Part shown: positions 32,866-42,277 of the stretch, piece after piece
Numbering within the stretch: position 1 is the first letter of the stretch
How the letters are laid out: the number at the start of each line of letters is the position of its first letter
Assembly (NCBI RefSeq): GCF_019038595.1
Contig: NZ_JAHOPF010000002.1
Span: 1 to 64,000, forward strand
Direction: 5' to 3'
DNA length: 64,000 bases
Source of the DNA: Kaistella soli
Lineage (GTDB): Bacteria; Bacteroidota; Bacteroidia; Flavobacteriales; Weeksellaceae
Translations under genes and position numbers: made by a program
The notes under the pieces: generated by a model
What the model saw: only the letters and a program-made list of their open reading frames with translations
The model's database searches: none
Told to the model about the DNA's origin: nothing

Positions 32866-35268
32866 TTATTTTTTCAGACATTTTTCAAGGAACTGATCCT
32901 GTTCCCATAATACATGCAGAATATTTTCTTTCGCTGCATAACCATGAGCTTCTTTTGGTAAAAGTACCATTCTTACAGGTGCTCCAAGGTTTTTCAGTGC
33001 CTGGAAATATCTTTCAGTCTGTAATGTGAAAGTACCCGGATTATTGTCTGCATCACCGTGAATAAGCAATAATGGCGTCTTCATTTTGTCCGCATTCATA
33101 AAAGGTGACATTGTATTATAAACTTCAGGAACATCCCAGTAATTTCTCTGCTCGCGCTGGAATCCAAACGGCGTTAAAGTTCTGTTATAAGCGCCGCTTC
33201 TTGCAATTCCACACGCATAATCTTTGGAATGCGTAAGAAGATTAGCAGTCATAAATGCTCCGTAAGAATGCCCTCCTACAGCCACTTTTTTCCTGTCGAT
33301 ATAACCGCGCTCATCCAAAGCATCTATCGCTGCTTTTCCGTTCGCTACCAGCTGAGAAATGAATGTATCATTCGGTTCTGTTTTTCCTTCGCCAATAATC
33401 GGAAACGCAGCATCATCCAAAACTGCATAACCTTTTGCAACCCAATAAATAAAAGATCCGTAGCTTGGGAATGTAAAATCATTCGGGTTTTGGGTATTCT
33501 GTCCTGCGGTATCCTTGTCTTTATATTCCGTCGGATATGCCCAAATAAGGAGCGGAAGTTTTTCCTTATGGTTTTTTCTGTCGTAGTTTGCAGGCAGATA
33601 AAGGGTTCCGGTAAGTTCTACGCCGTCGTTTCTTTTGTATTTGATCACTTCTTTATAAACATCTTTAATGCTTTCAAACGGGTTTGCAAACTGAGTAACA
33701 GCCTTTCCTTTACCGTTCTTGATATTTCTTACAAAGTAGTTTGGATATTGACTGGAGGACTGTTCCACTACCAGAACATCTCCTTTTTTGGCGTCCAGAA
33801 TATCTACAATGTTTTCTTTGGAATTTTTAAGTTTGGAAGTGTAAACTCTTTTCTTCGCTAATGAATTGAAATCAAATTCATCAATGAAAGGAAACTGACC
33901 GTCTTTCGTAAATCCGGCTCCTATCAGGTTGGTTTTATTGTTTTTAACGTCGATAACGTATCTTCCATATTGGTTTTTGGTCGTATTGAAAGTTCCCGGA
34001 TCGCTGTAAACGTCCTGAGAATTGCGGTCTTCAATAATCTTCGAACTGTTATCTTTCAGATTAATTAAATAAGATTTTGTATTTCTTGTGTCGTACCAAC
34101 CGTCGGAAACTACTGCGAAATCAGCATTAGACCAGTCAACGCCGTTAAAACGCTGCTGAGTTTTAAAGAAAGATTTCGGTGCATTATTAAATGGTGCCTC
34201 CCAAAGGAAAATCTCATCTCTGTAATCCGCTGTTTTAGCCTGATCACCTCCATCCAAAGCTTCAGCATAAACCAGTGTAGAAGGCTGATCATCACGCCAG
34301 CTCATGTTTCTTTTGCCGGTTCTTACCGATGAAAAACCTTTCGGCATTATTTCGTTCAAAGGAACCTCATTTACGGTTTTCACTAAATTTCCGTTAGCGG
34401 CGTAAACACTGGCAGTCATTGGAAATCTGCTTAAAGGAACAATATAAGAGTACGGTTTCTGAATGGTGGTAAGCATTAAATAATTACCGTCCGGGGAAAA
34501 ACTTACTCCGGAATAAATTTCGGCAGATTTATAAGGCTGGGAATTTCCGTTTAAAGAAACCTTCACTAATTCCGATTTTGCCAATGTTTCAAAATTAGCT
34601 TCATCCTGTGGATTTTTAAGCAGATCCTGGTAGGTTCTGTTTTGTGAAACTTTCCCGTCAGAGCTGGAAACTGTCGGCCCGGTTGGAAGCGTGGTTTTAT
34701 CGTCTATGAGAGCGTTTCTGCCCGCCGGAATCTGTCTTACCAAAAGTGTTTCGGAATCTTTCATCCAGACATAAGGCATTCCCAAATTAGCATTAAGGTT
34801 ATCCGCAGTAATTTTTTTTGCGGTATTGGATGCCAGATCCAAAATCCACAATTCAACTCCTTTTGCCGTGGTATTGGTAAAAGCCAGTTTTTTTTCATCC
34901 GGTGAAAAAGCGGTGTAAGCAATTTTCGGATTTGCCGGCAATCCGTGCACCTGAACTTCAGTTTTATCAGTAAGTCTTCTGATCTTAAGGTTGTTGGAAT
35001 AAGTGATGCTGCTGGAAATATTGGTCACAGGATTCACCCTTAAACCGGCCAGTTTCATTTCTTCCTGATTGAGGTCGTCCAATGATTTATAGGTCGGGCG
35101 GTAAGAAAAAACCATCCAGTCTTTTTTGCTGTTCATCATCACACTCGGTGCTCTTTGGAATTCCGCAAGCTGAAGGATTTCAGACGAAGGTTTTTGGTAA
35201 GTGACACTTTCCTGCGCATTGGCAAACACCGCAAAAAGAAATGCAACTGCCGTTAATCTCAGATTCAT
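32866..35268 (-). CDS. S9-family prolyl oligopeptidase-type peptidase (S9D-like)
   Basis: The 800-residue exported serine peptidase has a signal peptide (about 1-18), a long beta-propeller (about 80-560) and an alpha/beta-hydrolase C-terminal domain. The catalytic triad is visible: Ser in 'GGHSYGAFM', Asp in 'IHGDADNN' and His in 'KEAHGYAA'. Length and the 'GGHSYGAFMTANLLTHS' context fit the glutamyl endopeptidase-like S9D subgroup (plant chloroplast enzyme and bacterial relatives). It would degrade peptides in the periplasm. It is monocistronic with its own terminator. Confidence 0.92.
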   Translation of the reverse strand: MNLRLTAVAFLFAVFANAQESVTYQKPSSEILQLAEFQRAPSVMMNSKKDWMVFSYRPTYKSLDDLNQEEMKLAGLRVNPVTNISSSITYSNNLKIRRLTDKTEVQVHGLPANPKIAYTAFSPDEKKLAFTNTTAKGVELWILDLASNTAKKITADNLNANLGMPYVWMKDSETLLVRQIPAGRNALIDDKTTLPTGPTVSSSDGKVSQNRTYQDLLKNPQDEANFETLAKSELVKVSLNGNSQPYKSAEIYSGVSFSPDGNYLMLTTIQKPYSYIVPLSRFPMTASVYAANGNLVKTVNEVPLNEIMPKGFSSVRTGKRNMSWRDDQPSTLVYAEALDGGDQAKTADYRDEIFLWEAPFNNAPKSFFKTQQRFNGVDWSNADFAVVSDGWYDTRNTKSYLINLKDNSSKIIEDRNSQDVYSDPGTFNTTKNQYGRYVIDVKNNKTNLIGAGFTKDGQFPFIDEFDFNSLAKKRVYTSKLKNSKENIVDILDAKKGDVLVVEQSSSQYPNYFVRNIKNGKGKAVTQFANPFESIKDVYKEVIKYKRNDGVELTGTLYLPANYDRKNHKEKLPLLIWAYPTEYKDKDTAGQNTQNPNDFTFPSYGSFIYWVAKGYAVLDDAAFPIIGEGKTEPNDTFISQLVANGKAAIDALDERGYIDRKKVAVGGHSYGAFMTANLLTHSKDYACGIARSGAYNRTLTPFGFQREQRNYWDVPEVYNTMSPFMNADKMKTPLLLIHGDADNNPGTFTLQTERYFQALKNLGAPVRMVLLPKEAHGYAAKENILHVLWEQDQFLEKCLKK

Positions 35269-35300
35269 AAATATATTTTTAAAAGTTTATTACAAAAAAA

Positions 35301-35326
35301 AATGCATAAACAGCCGTTAATGCATT
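35301..35326 (-). terminator. Terminator of the DoxX gene
   Basis: AATGCAT/ATGCATT (7 bp, 12-nt loop), read on the minus strand, is followed by an unbroken T run of eight or more. Confidence 0.75.
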
Positions 35327-35345
35327 GCAGATGTTATCATCATGA

Positions 35346-35774
35346 TTACCATTTAGATTCCTGCCTTTTCCCGATCATATAATCGATGGAATATCGTCCA
35401 GGTCCAAAAGCGAAAAATATTAGATACACCGAAAGGTAAAGCAAACTTGTTTCTTTTTTCGGGAAAGGATCGCCACTGTGAATTACAAGCCCGGCAACTG
35501 CCATCGTTATAATTAAAAAAAATACAGCAAACCGCGTAAAAAGTCCCAAGATGATAAAAATTGAGCATACAAATTCTGCAAAAACAGCCAGAATCAATGA
35601 GGTTTTCTGGCCCATTCCGAGAAAATCGTAAAACTGAATTTCTTCACCCGAAAGCAGGTCCTGAAGTTTCGGAAAGCCATGTGAAAGCATAGCAAAACCA
35701 ACAAAAATTCTAATAACAAGAAGAACAATATCCACCAGAATGGGATTGCTTTTTGTTGATGTAAAATAATTCAT
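35346..35774 (-). CDS. DoxX-family membrane protein
   Basis: The 142-residue inner-membrane protein has four predicted helices. The DoxX signature is seen in 'LVIRIFVGFAMLSHGFPKL' and, later, 'GLFTRFAVFFLIITMAVA' followed by 'PFPKKETSLLYLSVYLIFFAFGPGRYSID' in pieces. Related proteins are linked to redox or sulfur metabolism, but no reaction is established. It is preceded by era on the same strand (63-nt gap) and has its own terminator. Confidence 0.85.
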   Translation of the reverse strand: MNYFTSTKSNPILVDIVLLVIRIFVGFAMLSHGFPKLQDLLSGEEIQFYDFLGMGQKTSLILAVFAEFVCSIFIILGLFTRFAVFFLIITMAVAGLVIHSGDPFPKKETSLLYLSVYLIFFAFGPGRYSIDYMIGKRQESKW

Positions 35775-35837
35775 GCAGCAATTTTCACCAAAAATAAGAA
35801 AAATCCCCTGTATAAAGGCATTATTACTGCGATATGT

Positions 35838-36713
35838 TTAGCGGTAACCGAAGTTTTTCAGATCTCTGTCATTTTTCCGCCAGTCTTTTTTCACTTTTAC
35901 AAAAAGATTCAGGTGTATTTTTTTGGAGAAGAATTTTTCCAGGTCCAATCTTGCCTCAGTTCCGACTTTTTTAATGGCTTCGCCTTTGTGGCCGATGATA
36001 ATCCCTTTCTGCGTATCTCTTTCCACATAAATTACTGCATCAATAAAGATGATGCCTTCTTTTTCGTTGAAAATTTCAGTCACCACTTCTACAGAATAAG
36101 GAATTTCCTTTTCATAATTCAAAAGAATTTTCTCCCGGATTGCTTCGTTTACAAAGAATCTTTCAGGTTTATCGGTATATTGATCCTTGTCGTAATAAGG
36201 CGGATTTTCCGGAAGCAAAGATTTAAGTTTAGGCAAAATAACCTCAGTATTAAATCCTTTCAGCGCAGAGATTGGAAGAATTTCCGCCTTAGGAATTCTT
36301 TCGTGCCACAACTCCATCACTTTTTCCAGATTTTCCTGGTTCGATTCATCAATTTTATTGATCAGAATTAAAACCGGCACCGGAATTTTATTGAGCTTAT
36401 CAACCAAATATTCAAAAGGTTCTGTTTTATCCAGAATATCAACAATGAAAAGAAAAACATCGGCATCCTGCAAAGAATCTTTAACAAAATCCATCATTTT
36501 TTCCTGCAAACCGTATTTAGGATCTAAAACTCCTGGAGTGTCAGAAAAAACAATCTGTAAATCCTCCTCATTATAAATCCCGAATATTCGGTGTCTTGTG
36601 GTTTGTGCTTTTTGGGTAACGATGGCCAGCTTCTCTCCCATCAGTTGGTTCAGAAGTGTCGACTTGCCTGCGTTGGGTTTACCAACGATATTTACGAATC
36701 CTGCTTTGTGCAT
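35838..36713 (-). CDS. era: Ribosome-assembly GTPase Era
   Basis: Era binds the 3' end of 16S rRNA during 30S maturation. The 291-residue protein has an N-terminal GTPase domain: 'GKPNAGKSTL' (P-loop), 'QTTRHRI' (switch I), 'DTPG' (G3), 'NKID' (G4) and 'SALKG' (G5). A C-terminal KH domain (about 200-285) follows with 'GIIIGHKGEAIKKVG'. Length and motif set are complete. It is upstream of doxX, with no close upstream partner (97-nt gap to the methyltransferase gene). Confidence 0.97.
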   Translation of the reverse strand: MHKAGFVNIVGKPNAGKSTLLNQLMGEKLAIVTQKAQTTRHRIFGIYNEEDLQIVFSDTPGVLDPKYGLQEKMMDFVKDSLQDADVFLFIVDILDKTEPFEYLVDKLNKIPVPVLILINKIDESNQENLEKVMELWHERIPKAEILPISALKGFNTEVILPKLKSLLPENPPYYDKDQYTDKPERFFVNEAIREKILLNYEKEIPYSVEVVTEIFNEKEGIIFIDAVIYVERDTQKGIIIGHKGEAIKKVGTEARLDLEKFFSKKIHLNLFVKVKKDWRKNDRDLKNFGYR

Positions 36714-36809
36714 TGTTGTATTTAAAAAAGATTAAGGGGTTTTCAGCTTAGAAACCTGAAATTTCTAAATTCTGAAACTGTGTGCAAAGATAGTGAATCT
36801 GGAATTGTA

Positions 36810-37577
36810 TTATGGTTTAATCACCACCGGAAGTATCTCATTTTCCATCAACCCGTATTTCTTTCTTTCTTCATTTGAAAATTTCCTTGAATAGAAATTG
36901 ATATCGGTTTGAAAACCAGCGTTTTTAAGCCTTTCAAAATAATCCATTCCGTACCAGCGGACATGGTCGTACTGGCCGAAATGTTTCTGTCTTTCTTTGG
37001 GATCTTTAATAGAAAAATCTTCGTAAGTTTTTTCCAAAGCGTTTTTCATCGGAACCTGAAAGATTCCCCAACCGCCTTTTTTCATGACGCGGTATAATTC
37101 GCTCATCGCCTTGCTGTCATCTTCAATATGCTCCAGAACGTGATTACAGAAGACTACATCAAAACTTTCATCCTCAAAAGGAAGATCCAAAATATCAGCT
37201 TTCACATCAACAATCGGTGAAAATAAATCAGCTGAAGTATAATCCAGATTATCCATTTTTTTGAATTTCCTCAGAAATTCCTGCTCTGGTGCGATGTGAA
37301 GAACTTTATAGTTTTTAGTAAAAAAATCGGTTTCATTCTGCAGATAAAGCCACATTTGGCGATGTCTTTCGAGGCTTAAAGTTCCGGGAGAGAGCGCATT
37401 TTCCCGCTGTTTTCCGTAGCCGTATGGAAGAAATTTCCGGTAAGATTTTCCGTCAATAGGATCTGTAAACTGATCGCCTTTAAAAAACTGGTAAATTAAA
37501 GGACGGAGAAAAATACTTAAATTAATAAGCATCGGACGAGGAATTTTATTCAGCAAAAATTTTGCTATTTTTTTCAT
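36810..37577 (-). CDS. Class I SAM-dependent methyltransferase
   Basis: The 255-residue protein has a Methyltransf_11-type Rossmann domain in the middle (about 100-215). 'VLHIAPEQEF' replaces the usual glycine-rich motif I, followed by 'DILDLPFEDESFDVVFCNHVLEHIEDDSKAM' in parts (motifs II-IV). The N-terminus is basic and amphipathic, suggesting membrane or polysaccharide contact. The substrate is unknown; related genes often act on lipids or surface glycans. It shares one base with the map gene end, so the two are translationally coupled. Confidence 0.8.
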   Translation of the reverse strand: MKKIAKFLLNKIPRPMLINLSIFLRPLIYQFFKGDQFTDPIDGKSYRKFLPYGYGKQRENALSPGTLSLERHRQMWLYLQNETDFFTKNYKVLHIAPEQEFLRKFKKMDNLDYTSADLFSPIVDVKADILDLPFEDESFDVVFCNHVLEHIEDDSKAMSELYRVMKKGGWGIFQVPMKNALEKTYEDFSIKDPKERQKHFGQYDHVRWYGMDYFERLKNAGFQTDINFYSRKFSNEERKKYGLMENEILPVVIKP

Positions 37578-38386
37578 TAAAAATTCAATGTAAATGGTGC
37601 TTCTTCGTCACTTGTGATTCCCAAAGCATCATAAATATACTGATATGTTGACAGCAAAACCGGTTTACCGTTAATGATGCAGACATCATGTTCGAAATGT
37701 GCGGAAGGAGAATTATCGAGAGAGGTCACCGTCCAGCCGTCATCATGAAATTTAACTTTTTCTGTTCCTAAATTTACCATAGGTTCAATGGCAAGAACGA
37801 TTCCGTCTTTCAGAACTTTTCCGCTGCCTTTTCTTCCATAATTCGGAACCTGAGGATCTTCGTGCATTTTGCGTCCTAAACCGTGACCCACCAATTCGCG
37901 TACAACGCCGTAACCGTGTTTCTCGCAATATTCCTGAATGGCATTAGAGATATCTCCTACTCTTTTCCCGCGGACACACTGTTCGATGCCTTTATATAGC
38001 GATTCTTTGGTGATTTTAAGTAATTTTTTTGTTTCAGGAGCTACTTCACCAACTTCAAATGAGTATGCATGATCTCCGTAAAATCCGTTCATATAGACGC
38101 CACAGTCAACAGAAAGAATATCACCTTCTACCAAAGGTTTATCGTTGGGAATACCATGAACAACTTCTTCATTTGGAGAAATACAGAGGTTTTTCGGGAA
38201 ACCGTACATTCCTAAAAATGCTGGCTCACCGCCATGATCGCGGATAAATTCACCGCCCAGTTTATCAAGATGATTGGTCGTTGCACCGGGCTTTACCTCT
38301 TTGGCAAGCATGCCTAAAGTTTTCGAAACCAGTTGCGCACTTTCCCGCATTAACCGCAGTTCGTCGAGTGTTTTTAATATGATCAT
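37577..38386 (-). CDS. map: Type I methionine aminopeptidase
   Basis: Map removes the initiator methionine from nascent proteins. The 269-residue enzyme shows the five metal ligands of the pita-bread fold in order: Asp in 'SVDCGVYMNGFYGDHAY' (two), His in 'GHGLGRKMHE', Glu in 'AIEPMVN' and Glu near 'HFEHDVCI'. The length is normal for type Ib. Its stop overlaps the following methyltransferase start (37577), and the HAD-type gene lies 13 nt upstream, so a three-gene operon is likely. Confidence 0.96.
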   Translation of the reverse strand: MIILKTLDELRLMRESAQLVSKTLGMLAKEVKPGATTNHLDKLGGEFIRDHGGEPAFLGMYGFPKNLCISPNEEVVHGIPNDKPLVEGDILSVDCGVYMNGFYGDHAYSFEVGEVAPETKKLLKITKESLYKGIEQCVRGKRVGDISNAIQEYCEKHGYGVVRELVGHGLGRKMHEDPQVPNYGRKGSGKVLKDGIVLAIEPMVNLGTEKVKFHDDGWTVTSLDNSPSAHFEHDVCIINGKPVLLSTYQYIYDALGITSDEEAPFTLNF

Positions 38387-38399
38387 AACTTATTGCCTT

Positions 38400-38831
38400 T
38401 TACCAGAAAAGTCCTTTTTTCTTTTCTTTTTTCATTTTAGAATAAGGTAAAACTTCTTTACCTTCAACACGAAATTCTATTCTGTCATTGATGATATTAT
38501 AGATTTCGCCCCAGCCAGGAAAACCACCAAGATTTCGGTCATCAATAAATAAATCGGCATCAATTTTTCTGGAAGCCTGTTCGTTACTGAACACTTCACC
38601 TTCAAAACTTGAATTAACGGCGTAAAATTCCACCCCGTGTTTTTTACAGAATTCTACTGCTTCATCCAAAGTTTTGCCGTGACGGTAAGTCCACAGAATC
38701 AAACGATAACCTTCCGACTGAAGTTTTTTCAACGTTTCGAATGCGAAAGTTTTTGGTTTTCCGATCCCGGGATATGCGTCTTCTACAACGGTTCCGTCAA
38801 AATCTATAGCCAGTTTTTTATTGCTTTTCAT
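38400..38831 (-). CDS. BT0820-like HAD hydrolase
   Basis: The 143-residue protein carries the HAD phosphatase nucleophile motif 'IDFDGTVVEDAYP' (Asp10/Asp12) and the late acidic motif 'DLFIDDRNLGG'. It lacks a cap domain. It resembles the small haloacid dehalogenase-like BT0820 family of Bacteroidota. The substrate is unknown. It starts the likely operon with map and the methyltransferase gene. Confidence 0.8.
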   Translation of the reverse strand: MKSNKKLAIDFDGTVVEDAYPGIGKPKTFAFETLKKLQSEGYRLILWTYRHGKTLDEAVEFCKKHGVEFYAVNSSFEGEVFSNEQASRKIDADLFIDDRNLGGFPGWGEIYNIINDRIEFRVEGKEVLPYSKMKKEKKKGLFW

Positions 38832-38872
38832 TGTTCTAAAATTTCAGAATGTGCAAAGATAAGAAAATAAAA

Positions 38873-38897
38873 GAGTGGTTGAAAAAATCGACCACTC
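38873..38897 (-). terminator. Terminator of the desaturase gene
   Basis: GAGTGGT/ACCACTC (7 bp, 11-nt loop) is followed on the minus strand by TTTTATTTTC. Confidence 0.75.
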
Positions 38898-38930
38898 CTG
38901 AGAAAATAAAATTTAATAGATAATATGGTA

Positions 38931-39908
38931 TTACGATTTAACCCATTTAAACTGATATTCCTGATCCGGTGTGGAAATTCTATCAGTAATTTTCTGTAAT
39001 CTGCCCGGCAGTTTCATCAAGTATTCCTGAGCTTTTTCGGCTTTTTCATTAAGTCCGGAAATATGTTCAATTTTCCAGTCGTTTAGAAGTTCGCTTAAGA
39101 TATTGATGTAATCCTGACCTGTATATACCATCGCTCTTTGAGCAGCGTCAGAAAAATGTCCCCAAAGTTCACCGGCTTTCTGACCAGATTCGCGCATCAA
39201 ATGGGCAGGCATTACAATTTTTTTACGCATCATATCTTCGAAAGCTAGCATCATTTCAGAAGGATCAAGTTCAAAAATTCGGGTAACGAAATGTTTGTAT
39301 GCTTTTGCGTGACGGGCTTCATCAGCAGCAATCACTCCGCACATTCTGGATAGTTTTGTGTTTCCGGTCTGCTTTGCTAAAGAGCCAACTCTACGGTGCG
39401 AAATATTGGTAGCAGTTTCCTGAAAACTTGTATAAACAAAGTTTCTATACGGATCCATTGAGGTTCCGATATCAAAACCATCCTGAATTAAATATTGCGT
39501 GGTAATTTCCATTTCACGCATATTCACCCGGCCACAGAGATACAGATATTTATTAAGTAAATCGCCGTGACGGTTTTCTTCCGCTGTCCAGCTTCTTACC
39601 CATTGCGACCAGCCTGAACGGTTTTCCTGTTCCACACCGTCAATTCCCATAATCCACGATTCATAGCTTGGCAAAGCTTCCTCGGTAATACAGTCGCCAA
39701 TTAAGGTGACAAATAAGTCATAACCCATTTCGCGGGCATAAGTTTGAAGTTCTTCTACATCATATTTAAAACTGTCAGAAGATGGATCCGGAAGAAAATC
39801 AGTAGGTTGCCAAATTTTTTCAACCGGTGTTAAGTAAGAGGAAATAAAGTCGTCTACTTCTTTTCCCAAATTCTTCATCACCTCAAGTCTTACTAATTTA
39901 TTGTACAT
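38931..39908 (-). CDS. Acyl-ACP desaturase
   Basis: The 325-residue diiron desaturase inserts a double bond into acyl-ACP. The two carboxylate/His metal motifs are visible: 'EENRHG' (about 109-114) and 'DEARHAKAY' (about 195), within the ferritin-like four-helix bundle. No membrane segments are present, as expected for the soluble ACP-dependent type. This would supply unsaturated fatty acids. It is monocistronic, with a promoter at 39929-39936. Confidence 0.93.
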   Translation of the reverse strand: MYNKLVRLEVMKNLGKEVDDFISSYLTPVEKIWQPTDFLPDPSSDSFKYDVEELQTYAREMGYDLFVTLIGDCITEEALPSYESWIMGIDGVEQENRSGWSQWVRSWTAEENRHGDLLNKYLYLCGRVNMREMEITTQYLIQDGFDIGTSMDPYRNFVYTSFQETATNISHRRVGSLAKQTGNTKLSRMCGVIAADEARHAKAYKHFVTRIFELDPSEMMLAFEDMMRKKIVMPAHLMRESGQKAGELWGHFSDAAQRAMVYTGQDYINILSELLNDWKIEHISGLNEKAEKAQEYLMKLPGRLQKITDRISTPDQEYQFKWVKS

Positions 39909-39928
39909 TTTTTACTTTTTAGAAGGAA

Positions 39929-39936
39929 CAAATATA
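39929..39936 (-). promoter_or_regulatory. -7 box of the desaturase gene
   Basis: TATATTTG on the minus strand lies 20 nt before the ATG. No clear -33 element is seen. Confidence 0.5.
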
Positions 39937-40058
39937 TATTAAAATATTATTATTTAATGCATAGGTCTTTAAAAAATACAGCCGCAGAGTGAATTTCGGG
40001 CTGTACATTGCAGTTGTTATAACAGGATATCTCTTAAGAAATTCTTTTATAGCAAAAA

Positions 40059-41588
40059 TTAATCCACCAAAATCTCCCCAGTCATTATTTCAGGAATTTC
40101 TACACCCATCACTTTTAAAATGGAAGGTGCAATGTCTCCAAGTTTTCCAGGTTTCAGGTTCCAAGTGTGATCTTTATCCATCACAATAAGCGGAACTAAA
40201 TTGGTTGAATGCTGTGTATTCGGGCTTCCGTCAGGATTCTTCATCACATCCGAATTTCCATGATCGGCGAGGATAAACACGGCATATCCATGTTCATAAG
40301 CTGCTGTCGCTACTTTTTCGATACATTTATCCACAGTTTCTGCGGCTTTTACAGCAGCGGAAAAAACTCCGGTATGACCAACCATATCAGTATTTGCGAA
40401 ATTGAGACAGATAAAATCCGCGGTTTCGTTTTCGATTTCCGGCAGGATTTTTTCGGTGATATCATAAGCTGACATTTCCGGTTTGAAATCATAGGTAGGC
40501 ACATCTTTGGGACTTGGACAAAGCAATCTCCTTTCTCCGACAAATTCTTCTTCCCGGCCTCCCGAAAAAAAGAATGTAACATGAGGATATTTTTCGGTCT
40601 CAGCAACACGAATTTGAGTTTTACCGTTTTTTTCAAGGATTTCTCCCATCGTTCCTTCCAAAACGTTTTCGTCAAAAACAACCTTTACATTTTTAAAATC
40701 TTTATCGTAATTTGTCATCGTAACGTAGTACAAATCAAGATGATGCATACCGTACTCCGGGAAATCCTGCTGCGAAAGAACTTCTGTAATTTCTCTACCT
40801 CTGTCCGTTCTGAAATTGAAACAGAAAACAACGTCCTCGGAATCGATTTTTGACATCGGAAGATTACTGTCTTTCAGGCACACAATCGGCTTAAGAAATT
40901 CATCGGTTATTCCGGCCTTGTATGAGTTTTCTACCATTGCCAAAACATCATGTGTGGACTCACCAATGCCATTCACCATTACGTCATAGGCTAATTTTAC
41001 ACGTTCCCACCTTTTGTCGCGGTCCATCGCATAATATCTTCCGGTAACGGTTGCCAGTTTTCCGGTCGTTAAACTCATGTGATTCAAAAGGTCTTCCAGA
41101 AAACCCTTTCCGGAATGAGGATCGCAGTCGCGCCCATCTGTAAATGCATGAACGAAAACGTTATTATTTAATCCGTATTCATGGGCTGCAGTTAAAAGTC
41201 CTTTTAAGTGATTAATATGTGAATGAACTCCGCCATCAGAGACCAAGCCCATAAAATGAACTTTTTTATTATTTTTCACAGCGTATTCAAACGCCTGGGT
41301 AATCACATTTTCTTTTCCTAATGTAGCATTTTCAACAGCCATATTAAGTTTAACCAGGTTCTGATACACTACCCTTCCCGCTCCTAAATTCATATGACCT
41401 ACTTCGGAATTTCCCATCTGACCAAAGGGCAAACCTACTGCAATACCGCTGGCCTCCAGAGTCGTATGCGGAAATTTTTCGTAACAGGAATCCATAAAAG
41501 GGGTGTTGGCCTGCGCAATGGCAGAAACTTCCGGATTGAGACCTAATCCCCATCCGTCAAGTATCGCTAAAATGGCTTTTTTTGACAT
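40059..41588 (-). CDS. gpmI: 2,3-bisphosphoglycerate-independent phosphoglycerate mutase
   Basis: GpmI interconverts 3- and 2-phosphoglycerate in glycolysis. The 509-residue enzyme has the alkaline-phosphatase-like plan: 'AILDGWGLG' (metal Asp11), catalytic Ser61 in 'GNSEVGHMNLGAGR', 'FTDGRDCDPHSG' and 'GRYYAMDRD', and the C-terminal metal cluster 'NFANTDMVGHTG' and 'FILADHGNSDVM'. Length and motifs are complete. It is monocistronic, with a promoter at 41610-41617. Confidence 0.97.
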   Translation of the reverse strand: MSKKAILAILDGWGLGLNPEVSAIAQANTPFMDSCYEKFPHTTLEASGIAVGLPFGQMGNSEVGHMNLGAGRVVYQNLVKLNMAVENATLGKENVITQAFEYAVKNNKKVHFMGLVSDGGVHSHINHLKGLLTAAHEYGLNNNVFVHAFTDGRDCDPHSGKGFLEDLLNHMSLTTGKLATVTGRYYAMDRDKRWERVKLAYDVMVNGIGESTHDVLAMVENSYKAGITDEFLKPIVCLKDSNLPMSKIDSEDVVFCFNFRTDRGREITEVLSQQDFPEYGMHHLDLYYVTMTNYDKDFKNVKVVFDENVLEGTMGEILEKNGKTQIRVAETEKYPHVTFFFSGGREEEFVGERRLLCPSPKDVPTYDFKPEMSAYDITEKILPEIENETADFICLNFANTDMVGHTGVFSAAVKAAETVDKCIEKVATAAYEHGYAVFILADHGNSDVMKNPDGSPNTQHSTNLVPLIVMDKDHTWNLKPGKLGDIAPSILKVMGVEIPEIMTGEILVD

Positions 41589-41609
41589 TTTATAATATTT
41601 TTAATAGTA

Positions 41610-41617
41610 CAAATTTA
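41610..41617 (-). promoter_or_regulatory. -7 box of gpmI
   Basis: TAAATTTG on the minus strand lies 21 nt upstream of the gpmI ATG. Confidence 0.5.
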
Positions 41618-41662
41618 GTGAATTGTCCGCGATTTCGAAGGTTTAAACGCTTTTGATTTCCG

Positions 41663-42187
41663 TCATGTGGATAATATTTTTTCAAATGCTTTCCTCGAAG
41701 CTCCCCGGAAATAAACTTCGCCACAATAAGTATAGCCTAATTTTTCCAGAATTTTTAACATGGGAGCATTATCGAAATTGGTGTCAACTTTGATGCTGAA
41801 AACCTGGTTGCTCTTTGCGACACTCTCAATTTCTTCAAAAATTTTTGTTGCAATACCCTGTCCTGCAAACTGATCAGAAATTGCAACGCGGTGAACTACA
41901 ATATATTCACCATTGCTGAGCCATTTTCCTTCAATGACTTCATAGGCCGGTTCAATAGCGAAAATAATGGCAGCATAACCTGCAATTTCACCGTTGATTT
42001 CAAGAACAAATCCGTAATTATTCTTAATATCGGCCTCAACGGTATCCTGATTCGGATAACCGTCCTGCCACTGGCTGCTTCCGTCACGCCTTCTCCTTTC
42101 AACAGCCTGCTGAAGGATTTTCCAGATTATTTCCTGATCTGATGATTTTGCTTGTCTTAAATTATAATTTTCTGTTCTTTCGGGCAT
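41663..42187 (-). CDS. GNAT-family N-acetyltransferase
   Basis: The 174-residue protein has a GNAT fold with 'VHRVAISDQFAGQGIATKIFEEIE' in parts, the acetyl-CoA-binding Q/RxxGxG/A loop reading 'QFAGQGIA', and 'NAPMLKILEKLGYTYCG' at the end. The acceptor cannot be predicted; the gene stands alone. A -7 box lies at 42205-42212. It is divergent from the sirtuin gene, an arrangement worth noting because the two could in principle put on and remove acetyl groups. Confidence 0.85.
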   Translation of the reverse strand: MPERTENYNLRQAKSSDQEIIWKILQQAVERRRRDGSSQWQDGYPNQDTVEADIKNNYGFVLEINGEIAGYAAIIFAIEPAYEVIEGKWLSNGEYIVVHRVAISDQFAGQGIATKIFEEIESVAKSNQVFSIKVDTNFDNAPMLKILEKLGYTYCGEVYFRGASRKAFEKILST

Positions 42188-42204
42188 TATTAATATTTAT
42201 CAGA

Positions 42205-42212
42205 CAAATTTA
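42205..42212 (-). promoter_or_regulatory. -7 box of the GNAT gene
   Basis: TAAATTTG on the minus strand lies 17 nt before the start codon at 42187. Confidence 0.5.
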
Positions 42213-42277
42213 TGCAAGTTTTTTTCATCTGACTTTGAGTTGTAAATCCAAAATTTTGTATTTTTAAAGAAAAAGGA

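Noticed and set aside
33229-33861. Plus-strand 210-codon frame opposite the S9 peptidase
   Set aside because: It is antisense to a well-supported gene and has no recognisable domain or start context.
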